64,000 nucleotides of DNA from Lineus longissimus (GCF_910592395.1 NC_088325.1:11288109-11352108), one strand, 5' to 3'. Numbered from the stretch's first letter, positions 1-11,200 are shown. Notes: a model not told the origin generated them from the sequence alone. Program-made: numbers and translations.

Positions 1-24
1 ATTTGTGCAAGTTTTTGACCACTA

Positions 25-260
25 ATGGATGAGAGTACCAGCCAGCCATGGTCCAATCAGCCTTCAATTGGCTAAGACGCAGAGTCTCGCCTGTTGTAAA
101 GACTCCACATCATTTGCATGCATGCTCATGGTCAGTACTACTCAGAAGATTACCCCTTTATCAAGGGATTAGCCAAATTCTGGTATAGCATGGGGACGCT
201 ATGGCTCCAGGGAGCGTGGTTGGGCTGGAGCATTGTGTGATAAGTCTGGGATGACAGGTC
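25..260 (+). repeat. Duplication block 1, copy A
   Basis: Direct match to 33764-33999. Shared runs include GGATGAGAG, AAGATTACCCCTTTATC and a GGGGACGCTATGGCTCCAG-like run, giving roughly 70-75% identity with few gaps. It is the first of the collinear blocks linking copy A to copy B. It contains a perfect octamer ATTTGCAT at 112-119 that copy B lacks. No reading frame is shared. Confidence 0.75.
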
Positions 261-680
261 ACAGTCATCAACCTTAGGGTGGCCATGCTCGTTACTACAA
301 GATCAATCCAAAGGAACATGTTCATGTCGTATATAATCTTGAAGACGTCCGACTGTGATATTGTGATGAGGGTGTTAGATCATATATCCAGTTCCTTCAG
401 AAATGTCAAATATTAGAGGTGGACACAATCAGATGTTTTGTACGGTATTTTCAACTCGCTGGTGTGCTTCAAGTGCATTTTTCTTTTCCTGCCATGCGAA
501 TGTCCATTGATTTTTTTGCGGACAGTGAAAGTGATGCCCCTTCTTCCTGTTTCTTTGATAATACAGGGCTGGCCGGGCCAACAACGACTCCAGTTGTGAT
601 GAAAACGCGATGGTCGGAACCCCAATATTTTGTTGACTGTGCATGGGCTCAAAGCTTGTTATAATGGTATCAGGTTCATG
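261..680. other. No feature recognised
   Basis: Overlapping short frames on both strands (about 70-80 codons near 413-664) have no recognisable domain. They overlap antisense to each other, as chance frames do. No match to copy B was seen. Confidence 0.5.
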
Positions 681-850
681 TAGATTTCCATAAGATTAGT
701 TGGACATAAAAAGTATGGTTTTCTTCACATCATTCAGTCTTCATTCCTCAGCTAGTTATGATGTCTTCTGTGAGAAGAACAAATTAACATCTTAGTTATT
801 AGAAAAAAAGTTATGAGCTCTTGTAATTTTCCTCTCGAGTGGATCACTAT
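681..850 (+). repeat. Duplication block 2a, inverted in copy B
   Basis: Matches the reverse complement of about 32517-32662. The clearest shared runs are AAAAAAAGTTATGAGCTCTT and GATTTCCAT.AGATTAGT. The block is in reverse orientation relative to the collinear blocks, so a rearrangement separates the copies here. Confidence 0.7.
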
Positions 851-1889
851 CCAGTATTTTCTGAGGTTACAATGTTCTCCGGATATTGCTGCTTTCATGT
901 TTGGATGCACAGATAAATCGTCTCTGACATGATATCATATGAAAGTCTGGACACAGTTATTGATGGTCGTGATTTTGATATTAGCAGATGTCTTTTCCAC
1001 CTTGTTTGGGAACAGTTGTCCAGGTTCTTCCTAAGATTATATGGTTTTCTCCTCTCTTAACATTTGTATAACATGTATATAATAATGTGTTAGATGAAAT
1101 AAAAATCCCCTATACCCTCAAGTAGCCATTTCAAAATGTTGCACTTTTTCCACAGACCAGTTTTTGTCAGTTTTCCACACCATTTTTTATACACCAAAGA
1201 ATCCGTCTTAAACTTTGCAGCACACCACTTTTGAAATCCAGGATATACCCCTCGAGGCACCTACTCTTTGCAAACCTAAATAAGCAATATTGTTTCATTA
1301 CTCTAGAGGCCTTGTTTTAAAAAAAGGAGCACTTGTATGAGGCCGCCAACTGTCACATAGTTGTGCAACTTGAGCGGGAAGTGGGGAACAAGAAGTTATC
1401 ATAGCATCGTAATGAGCCGTATCCATTGAAGAAAGTACTACGCAGCATAGTTTTCAAATGATGCTCTGATCACATGCTGAATGCTGACAGCCACTTTCGG
1501 TCAAGATAGGGTGCATAAGTTTATCAAAAAGTTGACAGTTTGCCATCTCAAACAAGGTCGCGAGATTTGTTCAGCAAAACAAATATCTGGCCGAAAGAAT
1601 TTTGGATAATGTACTGCGAACGATTTAGGCAAAATTTTGTGAACAAAGACTGAAAGTACTCAATATGTTATACCCTATTGTTTTTTATTGTCGATATTGG
1701 ACTATTCAAAGTTAACTGAAAGTGAAGGAAATGGTCTGACATAAAGACTTAACACATTTCGTACTGCTCGTGTGTAAAAGTGGTAACTCAAGTAAGGACG
1801 TTGTCGCAATGGTTGAACAGTTAAACTATTGTCGCAAGTCTTTGATGAGGTCACACTGATTAGGTAACATTTGCTGACTGCCGAATAAC
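851..1889. other. No feature recognised
   Basis: AT-rich anonymous sequence with no open frame worth reporting. The inverted copy in B is much shorter over this interval (about 290 bp between the flanking matches), so most of this DNA was gained in A or lost in B. Confidence 0.5.
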
Positions 1890-2360
1890 AATGTGTACTA
1901 TGCCTGTGGAGGTGGTTGTAATAAATGACAACAACTCTTTATCGTGTCAGATGCATTGTAATGTACTAGTCAGCCAGTATGTCCAGGCATCCACATCAAT
2001 TGATAAAATACGAACATGTTCTTATTTTGATATCTGACAGGTCTTTGTTTATCAAGGAAGTGTGATGTATACCCTCGAGGATGATTGGCCATCCTAGATA
2101 CCTCGATGAGTCTTCAATGTCACTTCAGACAAAACATTGCCAAGTTATTTTACCCATTATCTGATTTCAAAGGAATGTTAATATATTGTAGTACAACTGC
2201 TAAGGCTGTTGGAGTGCCTTGTATTTTCTTTGGGCAAAATGAATCTTATTTAAAAAAAAGAAAGGCTGTCAACACTCATAACATGAGCACAAGAAACAAC
2301 AGATAAACGGTCAACTATTACCAGTCAATGCTTTTTGGGCCTGATAAATCTCCAGTCCTT
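1890..2360 (+). repeat. Duplication block 2b, inverted in copy B
   Basis: Matches the reverse complement of about 31640-32230. Shared runs include GGCATCCACATCAA, TTTTGATATCTGACAGGT, TCAAGGAAG, ACAACAACTCT and GCCTTG.ATTTTCTTTG. The order inside the block is preserved, so the whole 681-2360 interval behaves as one inverted segment. The 73-codon frame at 2085-2306 is not kept in the other copy. Confidence 0.75.
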
Positions 2361-2589
2361 TATTTTCATATGGACAAACCTGCAGTGCACTCCCATGTGC
2401 TTTCGTTGGCAATCGACATGCACACAGCATAACATAAAGAAAAAAACAAATTAAGCCGAACAAAATGTGATATTACAGTATCATTCAGAGTAGCAACTTG
2501 GGAGCATTGACAGACGCAATAACCACCTTGAAGACCAGTTTCTCTTAGCAAGCAAGAAAAACACCAAAACAATTAATTTAGTTTGACGA
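2361..2589. other. No feature recognised
   Basis: Anonymous sequence. The words GTAGCAACTTGGGAGC near 2490 recur near 2935, so this is the upstream edge of the local tandem duplication that follows. Confidence 0.4.
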
Positions 2590-2960
2590 ATGTAATATTG
2601 CAAGATTCTTACCGGACCTAGTTGCAACTTGAGATCAAGGACAGAACCAATATTAGCTCAGGTTGAAACCAGAAAAGCATCTACATCTAACTTCACTTAT
2701 TTACAACGAATGCTACAGACACCAGGAGCAGAGAGGAACGCGACAAGGTCTTTGAGTAGCAACTTGATATCAAGAACGGAACAAGTTTTAGCTCAGGTCA
2801 AAATCAGAAGAAAAAAAACCCTGCATTTTATAAACTTCACTTATTTACAATGAATGTTACAGACACCAGAAAAAAGAGAGAAACACTACGCAGTTTATTG
2901 AGCCAAGCAAATAATGTAATATTGCAAGTAGCCACTTGGGAGCCAGCAAGGCAGCAAGAT
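2590..2960 (+). repeat. Diverged local tandem duplication
   Basis: Two copies of a roughly 130-bp unit lie side by side, about 2621-2747 and 2753-2900. Both contain GCAACTTGA.ATCAAG, TTAGCTCAGGT, CTTCACTTATTTACAA and ACAGACACCAG in order. The run TGTAATATTGCAAG brackets the pair at about 2590 and 2917. Identity is roughly 75-80%. The open frame across it (74 codons) is a by-product of the repeat. Confidence 0.75.
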
Positions 2961-3494
2961 ACATGCTCAATATCCGAAAGGTGTCATTAGGGTAATTCAT
3001 AACGACTGGCATAAGCTATTTTCAGTTATACATTCTGAAAATCATTTAGGATATTGCTACATCTAAAGAGCGTGGGTAGCATTGTACCATTGCCGCATTT
3101 CAACGAATTTAAGTAAAGAAAAAAGTGTCTCCCGTATGACTTATCCGAATCGATTTTACGTATGATGTAACGTAATTTGTGTAGTGGCAATATGTAAAAC
3201 CGATACGGATACGTCATACGAGCGTGAAATTCACAACTGCTGAAACTCCCTAACATCTACACAACCTTCAGGTTTCATCTGGGCCTTATATCCCTTATCA
3301 AATTTCATCTCTTTCCTCCGGGATTTCATGTATATTTCAAATACAAACTGATTCCGACACAAAGGAAGTTTAAGCAATTTCACACTCTGCTGTGGGAAAT
3401 CAACTCGTTTTTCAAAGTTTTCGGAGTTTTTTGTTATCAAAGGGGATAAGATTTCATCATGCAGGATCAATGATGAATGACTGCAACAAGTCGC
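2961..3494. other. No feature recognised
   Basis: Two minus-strand open frames of 76 and 91 codons (3026-3256 and 3231-3506) overlap each other. They carry no motif I recognise and look like chance frames. No counterpart was seen in copy B. Confidence 0.45.
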
Positions 3495-3625
3495 TAACAG
3501 TGCCATTCATCAACTGGAGCTTGCAGCCCATCAGCTGATCGTGTGTATTTCCTAAACTTGATGACAGGTGTCTCTTGCCTTTCAAATGAGGCATCAGTGA
3601 TATTGCTCCATCACTACGAGGATTA
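3495..3625 (+). repeat. Duplication block 3, copy A
   Basis: Direct match to about 45510-45645. The shared core is TTGATGACAGGTGTCTCTT, followed by CTTTCA and a conserved ACGAGGAT. TTGCAGCCCATCAGCTGAT aligns with TTGCTGCCTATCAGCTTAT. The offset to copy B is about 42.0 kb. Confidence 0.75.
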
Positions 3626-4234
3626 TAAAGTTTTACAAGACGGCAGTAGTTGTTGACAATACAATGTACTCTGTTTTGGATGTCATTTCACCTGGTTTGG
3701 TATCAGAAGTGGGCTACCCGCCAGCAACTGATGCCTAGATCTTCAGTGCTAGAAGTACCAAAGGCATCGAAGTACTGTACCAGGGGATATACAATGACGA
3801 TAGTTGTGAACTCGTTGGGTCACGTGGATTCATTGATGGATACATCGTAATGACTAAATCGATAGAATAGTGAGAATGTGGAATTTGTTTTGTCTCCAAA
3901 GCTAAATTTTATGGGAGGGCATATTTTGTCACTTTGGTATCGGACCTCATTCTTGCAAAGCCAACAAGGACTTGCTATCATATACATCTTAGATCTTGGA
4001 GCGAGTCGTTGTTTGTCAACATTCATAGCTCGGTATTTTAGACTATTGCGACACTTCGACTTGCTGCAGTCATGCATCATTGATCCTGCTAATTTCAAAA
4101 CAGGTCAGTTTGTTACAGACTTGATACTGACTAGGCTCTGTGAATTGACATTTTACATTTGCCATTGCACAGTCTGCAAGTTTCGTCACGTTATGGCCAG
4201 CCGTGTGTGGCAATAACTGTGCCACTTTTGCTGA
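3626..4234. other. No feature recognised
   Basis: Contains a plus-strand frame of 112 codons (3878-4216) and an antisense frame of 92 codons over the same bases. Neither has a recognisable motif or a visible copy B counterpart, so I do not call either a gene. Confidence 0.45.
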
Positions 4235-4490
4235 TACGTTCACAATTTACTTTGCTGCAGATCAATACGCGAGACTTTCCAGCATTTTCAGCTGAAGCCA
4301 CAACTCGCTCCAAGAGCAGCTCTCTCATTTGAAATCAGTGGCCGGGTGTTCTTGGTCATAAGAATGGTTGCTTTGAATGGTCATTTGCCTGTGCACTGAT
4401 TTACCTTCCGGGAGAAGTTTCATACGGGACAGTATATATATCAAAATGTGCCATTGATGGATATGTTCTTCACTGATGTACGGCAGGTGA
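4235..4490 (+). repeat. Duplication block 4, copy A, ending at a splice-donor-like site
   Basis: Direct match to about 46170-46439. Shared runs include TTTACTT.GCTGC.GATCAATACG, TCTCTCATTTGAA, GTGCACTG and GGGACAGTATAT. The block ends at CAG followed by GTGAGT (donor at 4487), and the copy B equivalent ends at AAG followed by GTAAGA (46434). A possible acceptor ends at 4260 (TTTGCTGCAG), but its AG is changed to GCGG in copy B. No shared reading frame is open. Confidence 0.6.
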
Positions 4491-6312
4491 GTTTTATCTT
4501 GAATGAGTTTTTATTTCTTATACAGATCATCATCAGATCATAAAAAGATATTAGAAGTTGTCGTAATCATAGGTTCCTATACAATTTGCAAGGCATGCGT
4601 TATTTAGAAAAATACATGTATGGCCCAAGTCAATCTATTTGTCATTTTCGTGTGGGTGGGGGGGGGGGCTGTTAGATTTCTGATAAGTTAATCGAAAATA
4701 TGACCTTGGGATACATATTATCATAGACTAAGTTGTTTGGACTTTGAGAAAACACGACCATACTGTACTCATGCGCTATCATTTGTTGCCTTTAACAAAA
4801 AAAAACAGTACCTGTCTTTCCTTTCTTTTATCAATTGCACAATATCACGAGGAGATAGTTATTGGTCACAGAATGGGAATGCCTTTTCTGAACTGTCAGT
4901 CTGTGGCACTTGTTCAGTCGTTGACTTCCCAGCAGAACACGGCCTATATACCAAGTATTTGAATCCAAACACTCAACTGCACTACTTCAATGCTCATTCA
5001 CCAGCAATTTTGGGGAAATATCACAAATCTACGTTAGGAAAAGAAGTGTTTGATCATGCTTATTCAGTAATGACTATGTCTATGTCTATGACTATGTCTG
5101 TCTACTCAAGATAGATAAAACTGTCCTACTAGTATATATTGGCTGGTAGAATGAACTAATTCATATACATGAAACTTTAAAACACAAATGCCTGAAATTA
5201 TTATTAGAAATAAATATGGTTGCCGCAGCATAAGGGTTAACATGTGTATATATTGAAAAGTCAAGATATCCCTCTCTTAGGAAATCATAGTATACTTTCA
5301 TGACTTGTCACATATGGAAGGATAATGACACATAATCATATTCATAATCTGGCTTAAAATGAGAGTTTCATTGAGGCGGTTGTAAAATTGTCATACGAGT
5401 CATACAGTAGCAGGTTTTCTCGGAAATTTTAATCCGGTTATGTTATTTTTTGTACATGATGAAAAGATTAGCTGTCAACCCTTTGAGGGTTTTAATACTT
5501 TCATCATGCTTTTTCGGGAAAAAAGCTTTAAGAACATAAAATCTTATGAGAGAAGTTCACAAAGCCATGAAGATGCAATAATGAGATCTTCAAGGTAGAT
5601 TTAATCATTTTATCTTTGGCTGGTGATGCTACGTTGGCATTCCGTGCCATGGCTTTTTGCACTTGATTGTCATAGACTTGTTGAGGCGGGCAGTACATCT
5701 TGACTCCTTTGATCTGAGTCCTTTTCTATGAGATGAAATATTTAGTGTGTCGTAATAGGAGAAGTAAAAAGTTGGGTGAAAGGAATTCAATGCATGATAT
5801 CAAACTGATTTAGGCCTATATCAGTAAAAATACTAATTACACCAGCTATACACATCTTTGTTTATTCTATCTTTCTGGTCAGCAGCCTGCGTTGAATTTG
5901 GTGTCATTGCGTTATATCTTGATGATACTTGGTGATACTCAGTGTGTTAACAATTTTTGACACCAAACCAATCTTTGAATTCGAAATAAGGCATCTGAAC
6001 AAGATGAAAATTATTAATTCGTCGCCATCCGAGTTGTAGGCCATAACCACAATTTGGAATATGACTTCAACAATTAGGCTAACACCACCTTCCCATTAAA
6101 ATTTTCAAATATAGACGCGAAAGTATTTTAATCGATTTGAAAGCGGTTAAGTCAAAGACGACACTAGGCGACTATAATTCCGTTTCAAAGCGGACGTCAA
6201 CAGTCTTAGATATGCGTGCTGACATAGTTAGTTTAAGCAGGAGTAAATACTAAGCTTTCAAGTTTTACCTCTACGAATATATGCTGATAATATTCTGCCC
6301 TTGTTATTTTAG
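4491..6312. other. No gene recognised; putative intron of copy A
   Basis: Lies between a conserved donor-like site and a conserved acceptor-like site. Its length (about 1.83 kb) is close to the copy B equivalent (about 1.86 kb), though little sequence similarity remains. It includes a G-run near 4658-4668 and a short TCTATG-type repeat near 5076-5100. The 125-codon plus frame at 4737-5114 ends in that repeat and shows no known domain. Confidence 0.4.
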
Positions 6313-6361
6313 ATATTAGATCGAATGGATTACTTCTGAACTAACTAGGACAACGTTTAAG
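6313..6361 (+). ncRNA. Candidate non-coding exon, copy A
   Basis: A 49-nt stretch is preceded by a pyrimidine-rich acceptor (GCCCTTGTTATTTTAG) and followed by GTAGGT. The paralogous stretch at 48297-48346 is 50 nt, preceded by CTTTATCCTTTCAG and followed by GTAAGT. Both share ATGGATTA and ACTAACT in the middle and TTTGCA after the donor. Stop codons and a 1-nt length difference argue against a shared protein. This is either an exon of a duplicated non-coding or UTR-bearing transcript, or chance splice-like sequence inside a conserved element. Confidence 0.35.
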
Positions 6362-6584
6362 GTAGGTTTGCACCAAACAATAAAATCATGTATTTTCATC
6401 ACCCATTTGATACATTTTTTTGTAACCTTGGAGTACAATCTTTGAGATTCATATAGAGCTACTATAGTTGCATGAGAAATGGACATATAGCTAGGTATTG
6501 AAAACGGGACCTCCGAGATGAAAACCGAAGTAGTTCATTCCAGGCCTGGTCAAATAGTACTTACAAGTAGACACTGGGGTACAT
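6362..6584. other. No feature recognised
   Basis: Anonymous sequence between conserved blocks, following the candidate splice donor. Confidence 0.35.
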
Positions 6585-7210
6585 GAATGATCTTTTGGGT
6601 CATTTCCTTCTTGTAGTTGCCCAATAAGCAATGAGTGGTCAATTTACAGAAAAACACATCTTAATAAGATTGCTGCTATTCGAGATAGGTAACATTGGTA
6701 ACATGAGCCAAAAGGGCCATTCCATACGCGTCTTATTGTTTCTTACTTTATATTCCCTTTCCTATGATGAGATGCAATTCACCAATCGCCTTGTGGAGCA
6801 ATGAGCCGGTAGGCCATTCCAACCAACAAATGCGTCTTTCGGCAGCCATTAGTTACGGCTGACCAACATCATTTTCGAAAAGGTTACGATTGCTTGGCAG
6901 TTTTTCACCAGACACTGACGCCACTACCCACCATGCCCCCATCACTGTTCAGAATGGATACTGCCTCATCAAATTGTCATTCGATTCAAGTGTGCGTGTT
7001 TCAGATATTTTTATCAGTTACGAGCAAATGTGGCGGAGAGCATCGTGGGCATGGCAATGTTACATGCTCCATATCTAGGAGCTGCAGGCTCCGTGAAGGG
7101 CAACATGAGCAGCCAAGCCATCTTGATTACCTGAATGGGTAATGTTGCTGAAAGAAGATTTTCCATCATCCCGGGGCAGCTGCAAAAATTTTTCTTTGCC
7201 AGATTATAAT
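6585..7210 (+). repeat. Duplication block 6, copy A (long island)
   Basis: Direct match to about 48595-49240, the longest continuous homologous block. Shared runs include CTTTTGGGTCATTTCC, GAGTGGTCAATT, GAAAAGGTT/GAGAAGGTT, CGTTCAGAATGG, TCATTCGATTCAAGTG, ATATTTTTATCAGT, ACGAGCAAATGTGGCGGAGAG and TTCCATCATCCCGGGG. Short frames of 62 and 82 codons here are broken by indels in copy B, so conservation is at nucleotide level. Confidence 0.8.
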
Positions 7211-7554
7211 TTTTTTTAGGTTTACATCTATGATAGATGATTTAGATTCAGCTGCCTGGTATTCATTCGGAAAACATCAGGTCTATTTCTAAAGGGCTAA
7301 GTAAGGACCCTTTCATGGTTTGAACATCCCAAGTTAAAAATCCAATTTCGATTTCTAGCAATATTTTTAGTAAAGTTTTTTCTTGTTTTGTACATGTATC
7401 AGTCATCGGTAGTGGAATACTAAACTTCATGGGAATAGCATTTGATAGTTTGAGTTAATTGCTTGCGTTATCTGATGACCAATTACATGTAGTGCGTTAC
7501 ACCATGCCGTCAAATTATTGAAAATCAGTCAGAAACTTGAACAATGGCCTGTAA
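7211..7554. other. No feature recognised
   Basis: AT-rich anonymous spacer; nothing recognised on either strand. Confidence 0.45.
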
Positions 7555-7850
7555 ACTGCACCAAAGACACTGTGCTGCCACGTGACCAAGTATAAAGCTT
7601 CAAAAAATCTCAAGCCAATAAATTCATGAAGAACTAGCCCGCAAAAATAACCTGGAATGTGCTGTTAACTGGTTTTATAAACTTTTCATCTCACCGTTAT
7701 CCACACTATGGAGGCAAGTCATTACCTTAAATGTGTTCTTCACCACCACTGATATCGCTCATTTAGTATGATAACACGATATAAGACGCTATTGCGAGAT
7801 TTCCTAAATTACTTTCCAGTGGATCAGTGCTGAAATGGAACTTTGATATG
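7555..7850 (+). repeat. Duplication block 7, copy A
   Basis: Direct match to about 50205-50520. Shared runs include GCCAC.TG.CCAA.TA, AAAAAATCT.AAGCCAATA, TGCTGTTAA, GGCAAGTCATTAC, AAATGTGTTCTTCA and GACGCTATTG, ending at ATTACTTTCCAG.GG. Confidence 0.75.
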
Positions 7851-8174
7851 AGAAGTATGTTATTGCAAACGGTGAGATTTTGAGTGAAAAGGTTGAATTA
7901 ATAAGGACACTGCAGGTTGAGCTTCTATTGCAGAGGTGAGCTGGACATTTATGCAGAGACTGAGAATCGCAAACGAACAAAAGCCAATTGGGTTTCAACC
8001 AATGTTGGTAGTTATGTCTGCAAGTATTGCTATTTTAATGGCTACTTTCAGCCAGAGAAAACATTTGCTGTTAGAAACCACATCAATACGTTATCTCAAC
8101 TAAAACAGTTGCAGAAACGGTTAACTGAGTTAACGTGTAACAATGGTCATGCCTAATCAGAATTCCCGTCCAGA
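7851..8174. other. No gene recognised
   Basis: A plus-strand frame of 79 codons (7917-8156) contains two CxxC-like pairs of cysteines. It matches no family I know and has no visible copy B counterpart. I treat it as chance. Confidence 0.35.
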
Positions 8175-8920
8175 CAGAAAAAATATATTCATTAGTTTGA
8201 ACATGTAACGAATTCATCAGCCACATTAGTCGCGCCCAGAGGTGACGCCGGCCAAGAAGAACATTGGCCAATTAGGGTGTTGAAATGGGCTTTCTTATCA
8301 TACACACGCGATGATGGAGCAGTAGACACAAACTAATGTGATGTCATTCTTGGGCAGAAAGCACAATTTTCATTCCAAGTTAAGCTAACAATGAAAAACT
8401 CATCACTATATCTCACCCTTTTATGAAATCACTGCAAGAAAATTTGTAATTCAAAAGAACTTTCATTATGAGATTTCAATAAAAAGGTAATAATAACATT
8501 GTGGGGGCTTTCACGTGAAATCTTATGTTTTATTTGATTTCAACAATTGTGTAGTCAGTAATATAGAACTGTGGTGCTTTTTCCCAAGGACAATAACTTG
8601 AATTTAATCACGGAGATGTCACATTTATAATGAAACGGTCTCGAAAGTGACGAGTGGTATCTAAAATCGATTAGACTTGGCCGTGCCTGGGAGAGGAGTT
8701 TCATGTCGTTAGTTAGTAAGACATATTTCTTAATCAATTTTATTCAATTAAAATGTAGCCCATGATTTCGCTAGAATACTTACTTAATTATTTATGGGGT
8801 CGTTTCCTTGATCACCCTGAGTATACTTGGGAGCCGTGGTGAGAAAGTTAAAAGAGGTGGGGAACATCCGTTTGCTGATATTGACAGTTACTGTTGGATG
8901 GAGTTACTATGCCACCAAAT
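8175..8920 (+). repeat. Duplication blocks 8-10, copy A
   Basis: Three islands match copy B in order. 8175-8300 matches 51255-51410 (ATTCATTAGT.TGAACATGTAA, ATCAGCCACATTA, GGTGAC, GAAGAACAT.GGCCAATT). 8615-8760 matches 52145-52300 (TATAATGAAAC, GGTATCTAAAAT, GTTTCATG.C.TTAGTTAG). 8780-8920 matches 52810-52930 (CTTAC.T.AATTATTTAT, GGGAGCCGTG.TGAGAAAGTT). The DNA between islands is not alignable by eye. Confidence 0.75.
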
Positions 8921-9119
8921 GTACATTTAGATGTCAAGGAAATATTTAAACATGTTAAATGAAGTACTACCTGCATGTAGTACTCTGCTGCCAGAACAAA
9001 GACAAAATAATACTGATGAGAAGGAACAGCAACAGAAAAGATATGACACGTATGACAAATAATATACCCAAAGTTTCATCACCGATAAGGTATTCCATCT
9101 TTCAGACACATGGGCTGAA
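8921..9119. other. No feature recognised
   Basis: Opposing short frames of 61 and 71 codons overlap here; neither is supported. Confidence 0.35.
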
Positions 9120-9665
9120 GACATTCCCTGGACACCTTTCATAACTCCTAAGTGACAGAAACAATATCAATAATAGCGGGCATTGCTAAGCGCCCGACGT
9201 GAGAAGTTTATCCATTTATCAGAATGACCACAAATTGATATTATGTGATAAATATCCATCACTTTAGGAGATAGTGCCTTGTTCTCCAAAATTATTGGTT
9301 CTGTGTCACTTCACTTGATCGGACAGACATGATTGGTTAGTTAGTTAGGTGCCCACACCACAATCTCTCTTGATTCCATTGTTGTCTTAACTCTTGAGCC
9401 TAATGTCGCTGATAACCTCGTCCCTGATTATTTTAATATAAATGATACGTCACAAAAGTGTCACTCAACGCTGCAGTTTGTAGTCAGGGCTGCATTCGAT
9501 TTGCCTTCCTACCAGTTCTTGCTATCTTTTCTCAAGTTAACGATGTTTAGGCTTCTCGAGATTTCTAATGATTCGGGTGTATTTCTATTGGTTAACGTGT
9601 TCAATTGTCAGCTTAGCCCTGAACTGGAGCCAGGGGATGGCAATCATCTTGATTTGAGGCAGAAT
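9120..9665 (+). repeat. Duplication blocks 11-12, copy A
   Basis: Matches about 53690-54255. Shared runs include GATACCTTTCATAA / GACACCTTTCATAA, GACAGAAACAATATC, CGACGTGAG, GCTGATAACCTCGTCCC, CATCACAAAAGTGTCAC / CGTCACAAAAGTGTCAC, GATTTGCCT and GAGATTTCTAATGAT. The right edge still aligns at AACTGGAGCCAGGGGATGG against AACCTAGGTCATGGGATTG. Confidence 0.8.
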
Positions 9666-9869
9666 GATCAATGTCAATTTGCAATAGTACAAAATGCAGC
9701 AAAGTTCGCATAGCTGGAGTCCTCTCAGGAAATTCCTCTGAAGAGCTGTTATACCTCTGTAGAAAAGAAATCTGAAAACATACATTTATCAGACACAAGT
9801 GCATTTACCATTTCGCCTGAACCGTATTTCAAAGTCAATATGCCAGTATAAACTGCGGCCAAAAGATAA
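9666..9869. other. Rearrangement junction region, copy A
   Basis: Lies between the last direct block and the inverted block. Only weak words match copy B in either orientation, so the inversion breakpoint should be here. Confidence 0.4.
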
Positions 9870-10155
9870 ATACTCCTGCCACCATATTGATATTCACTGC
9901 AGCGATGCTTCCATATTAATACCAAAAGTCGCAGAGTATTAAATGAACTGTGGTGTGTGGGTGATTTATGATGCTTTTGTCTGATAATGCACTCAGGGTG
10001 AGACAGTGTAAATGGGATTGCTGATTTCGAACGGAAGTTATGATTTCTCTCTTGATTTGTCATTATTATATGACAGACTGGATGAAATATTTCTCTGATA
10101 CACAAAGTCGTAATCGAGAGAAGAGAAGGCTAGAATTTTCAATTGCATACTCATG
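9870..10155 (+). repeat. Duplication block 13, inverted between copies
   Basis: Matches the reverse complement of 56530-56825. Shared runs (one orientation) are GAAATATTTCATCCAG, CTGTCATATAATAATGA, ATGCATTATC/GTGCATTATC and GTGAATATCAATATGG, with AAATTCTAGCC at the far end. Identity is about 75-80%. A minus frame of 118 codons crosses it. A short peptide (WKH.C.EYQYG) is seen in both copies, but substitutions fall mainly on first codon positions and the copy B frame has an upstream stop, so coding is not supported. Confidence 0.8.
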
Positions 10156-10979
10156 CAACTAACCTGAGATTTAAAGTGTTGTTTATTCATTAAGTCATTT
10201 AACAAGTACAGTGCACATTTATGGTCGGCTCGACATTATAAAAGTCATCGAAATAACCTCTTTATATCATCTTATTCAGCATTCCCTCAGCACTTGGAAA
10301 TGAACGTTATCCTCCAGGGGGTATTCCTCCTCCAATGCTGGATGAGTGTTTTTTATGTGCCACTTTGGTTCAGGAGCAATCCGGTTTATTGGCCTGGTGA
10401 CCCTGTCTTCAGCCAGAGGCAGAGTCCATGCCATAGTTTTCACGTTTCTTACCTGGTGGTTTCTTTTTTTTCATGCCCTAGGAAAGACCTAAGATTCAAG
10501 GAGCCTTGCATACTCGTGCAAACAGGGCCTACAACATGACTCCAGAGGGAGTATAGTATCTAGTGTATCGAGTGAAATGACCTGATATTGTTAGAATGGG
10601 AACTCATTCGGAGGGCTTTGAGGGGCCAAGAATTCTACCTCCTTGAAAGCCATGCTCTAGAAATACAATCATGGGTTCTCTCTGGGATCTCACGCTCTAC
10701 GCTGTGTGTCGAAGTTCCTCCTGTGTAACCCACCTTGACCCTCAATGTATTGACATTTCTAAGCTTTACAGACAGCGCACGTCTAATGGGCGGAAGTAAC
10801 GGAGGCAATACTGCAGGAACTTCAGTATGGTATAATTTTGGATAGTTGCCTTGTTGTTGAATATTCTTGCCATTTTGTGTTTTGTCAATGAGGGATGTTG
10901 TGTTAATTCATTAGAAGCATTTTATATTCAATCCAATTGCTATGTTCCAAAGTTGCTATCGTTTTTATTACACCCACCA
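10156..10979. other. No feature recognised
   Basis: Anonymous sequence with one 81-codon plus frame (10294-10539) that has no recognisable motif. No copy B match was seen. Confidence 0.45.
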
Positions 10980-11200
10980 TCTTGACTCTCACCTGTCCCC
11001 GGCAGCAAATGAAATAGCGCAGGTATAATCCACTGAAATTGGATGTTTTTTTCTATGTCCCCAGGCCAGCTCTACAGACAGCATATGGGCCCTGATCAGC
11101 CACACCATCTCCGAGGGACGATAGAATCATATCTATTCATGAGAATTGAAAAATATGCTTGTATATGTTGCCTAAGGGTTGGAAAAGACGACCTCAAGTT
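10980..11200 (+). repeat. Duplication block 14, copy A
   Basis: Direct match to about 57710-57910. Shared runs include TGAAATA.CGCA.GTATAATC, AAATTGGATG, GCCCTGATCAGCCA / GTCCTAATCAGCCA and the near-invariant ATCATATCTATTCATGAGAA followed by TTGAAAA. The last 30 bases are much better kept than the rest, like a small conserved non-coding element. Confidence 0.8.

Noticed and set aside
4737-5114. 125-codon plus frame
   Set aside because: No domain, it ends in a simple repeat, and no counterpart in copy B.
9749-10105. 118-codon minus frame with a peptide (WKH.C.EYQYG) also visible in copy B
   Set aside because: Substitutions between copies fall mostly on first codon positions and the copy B frame is interrupted, so conservation is of DNA, not protein.
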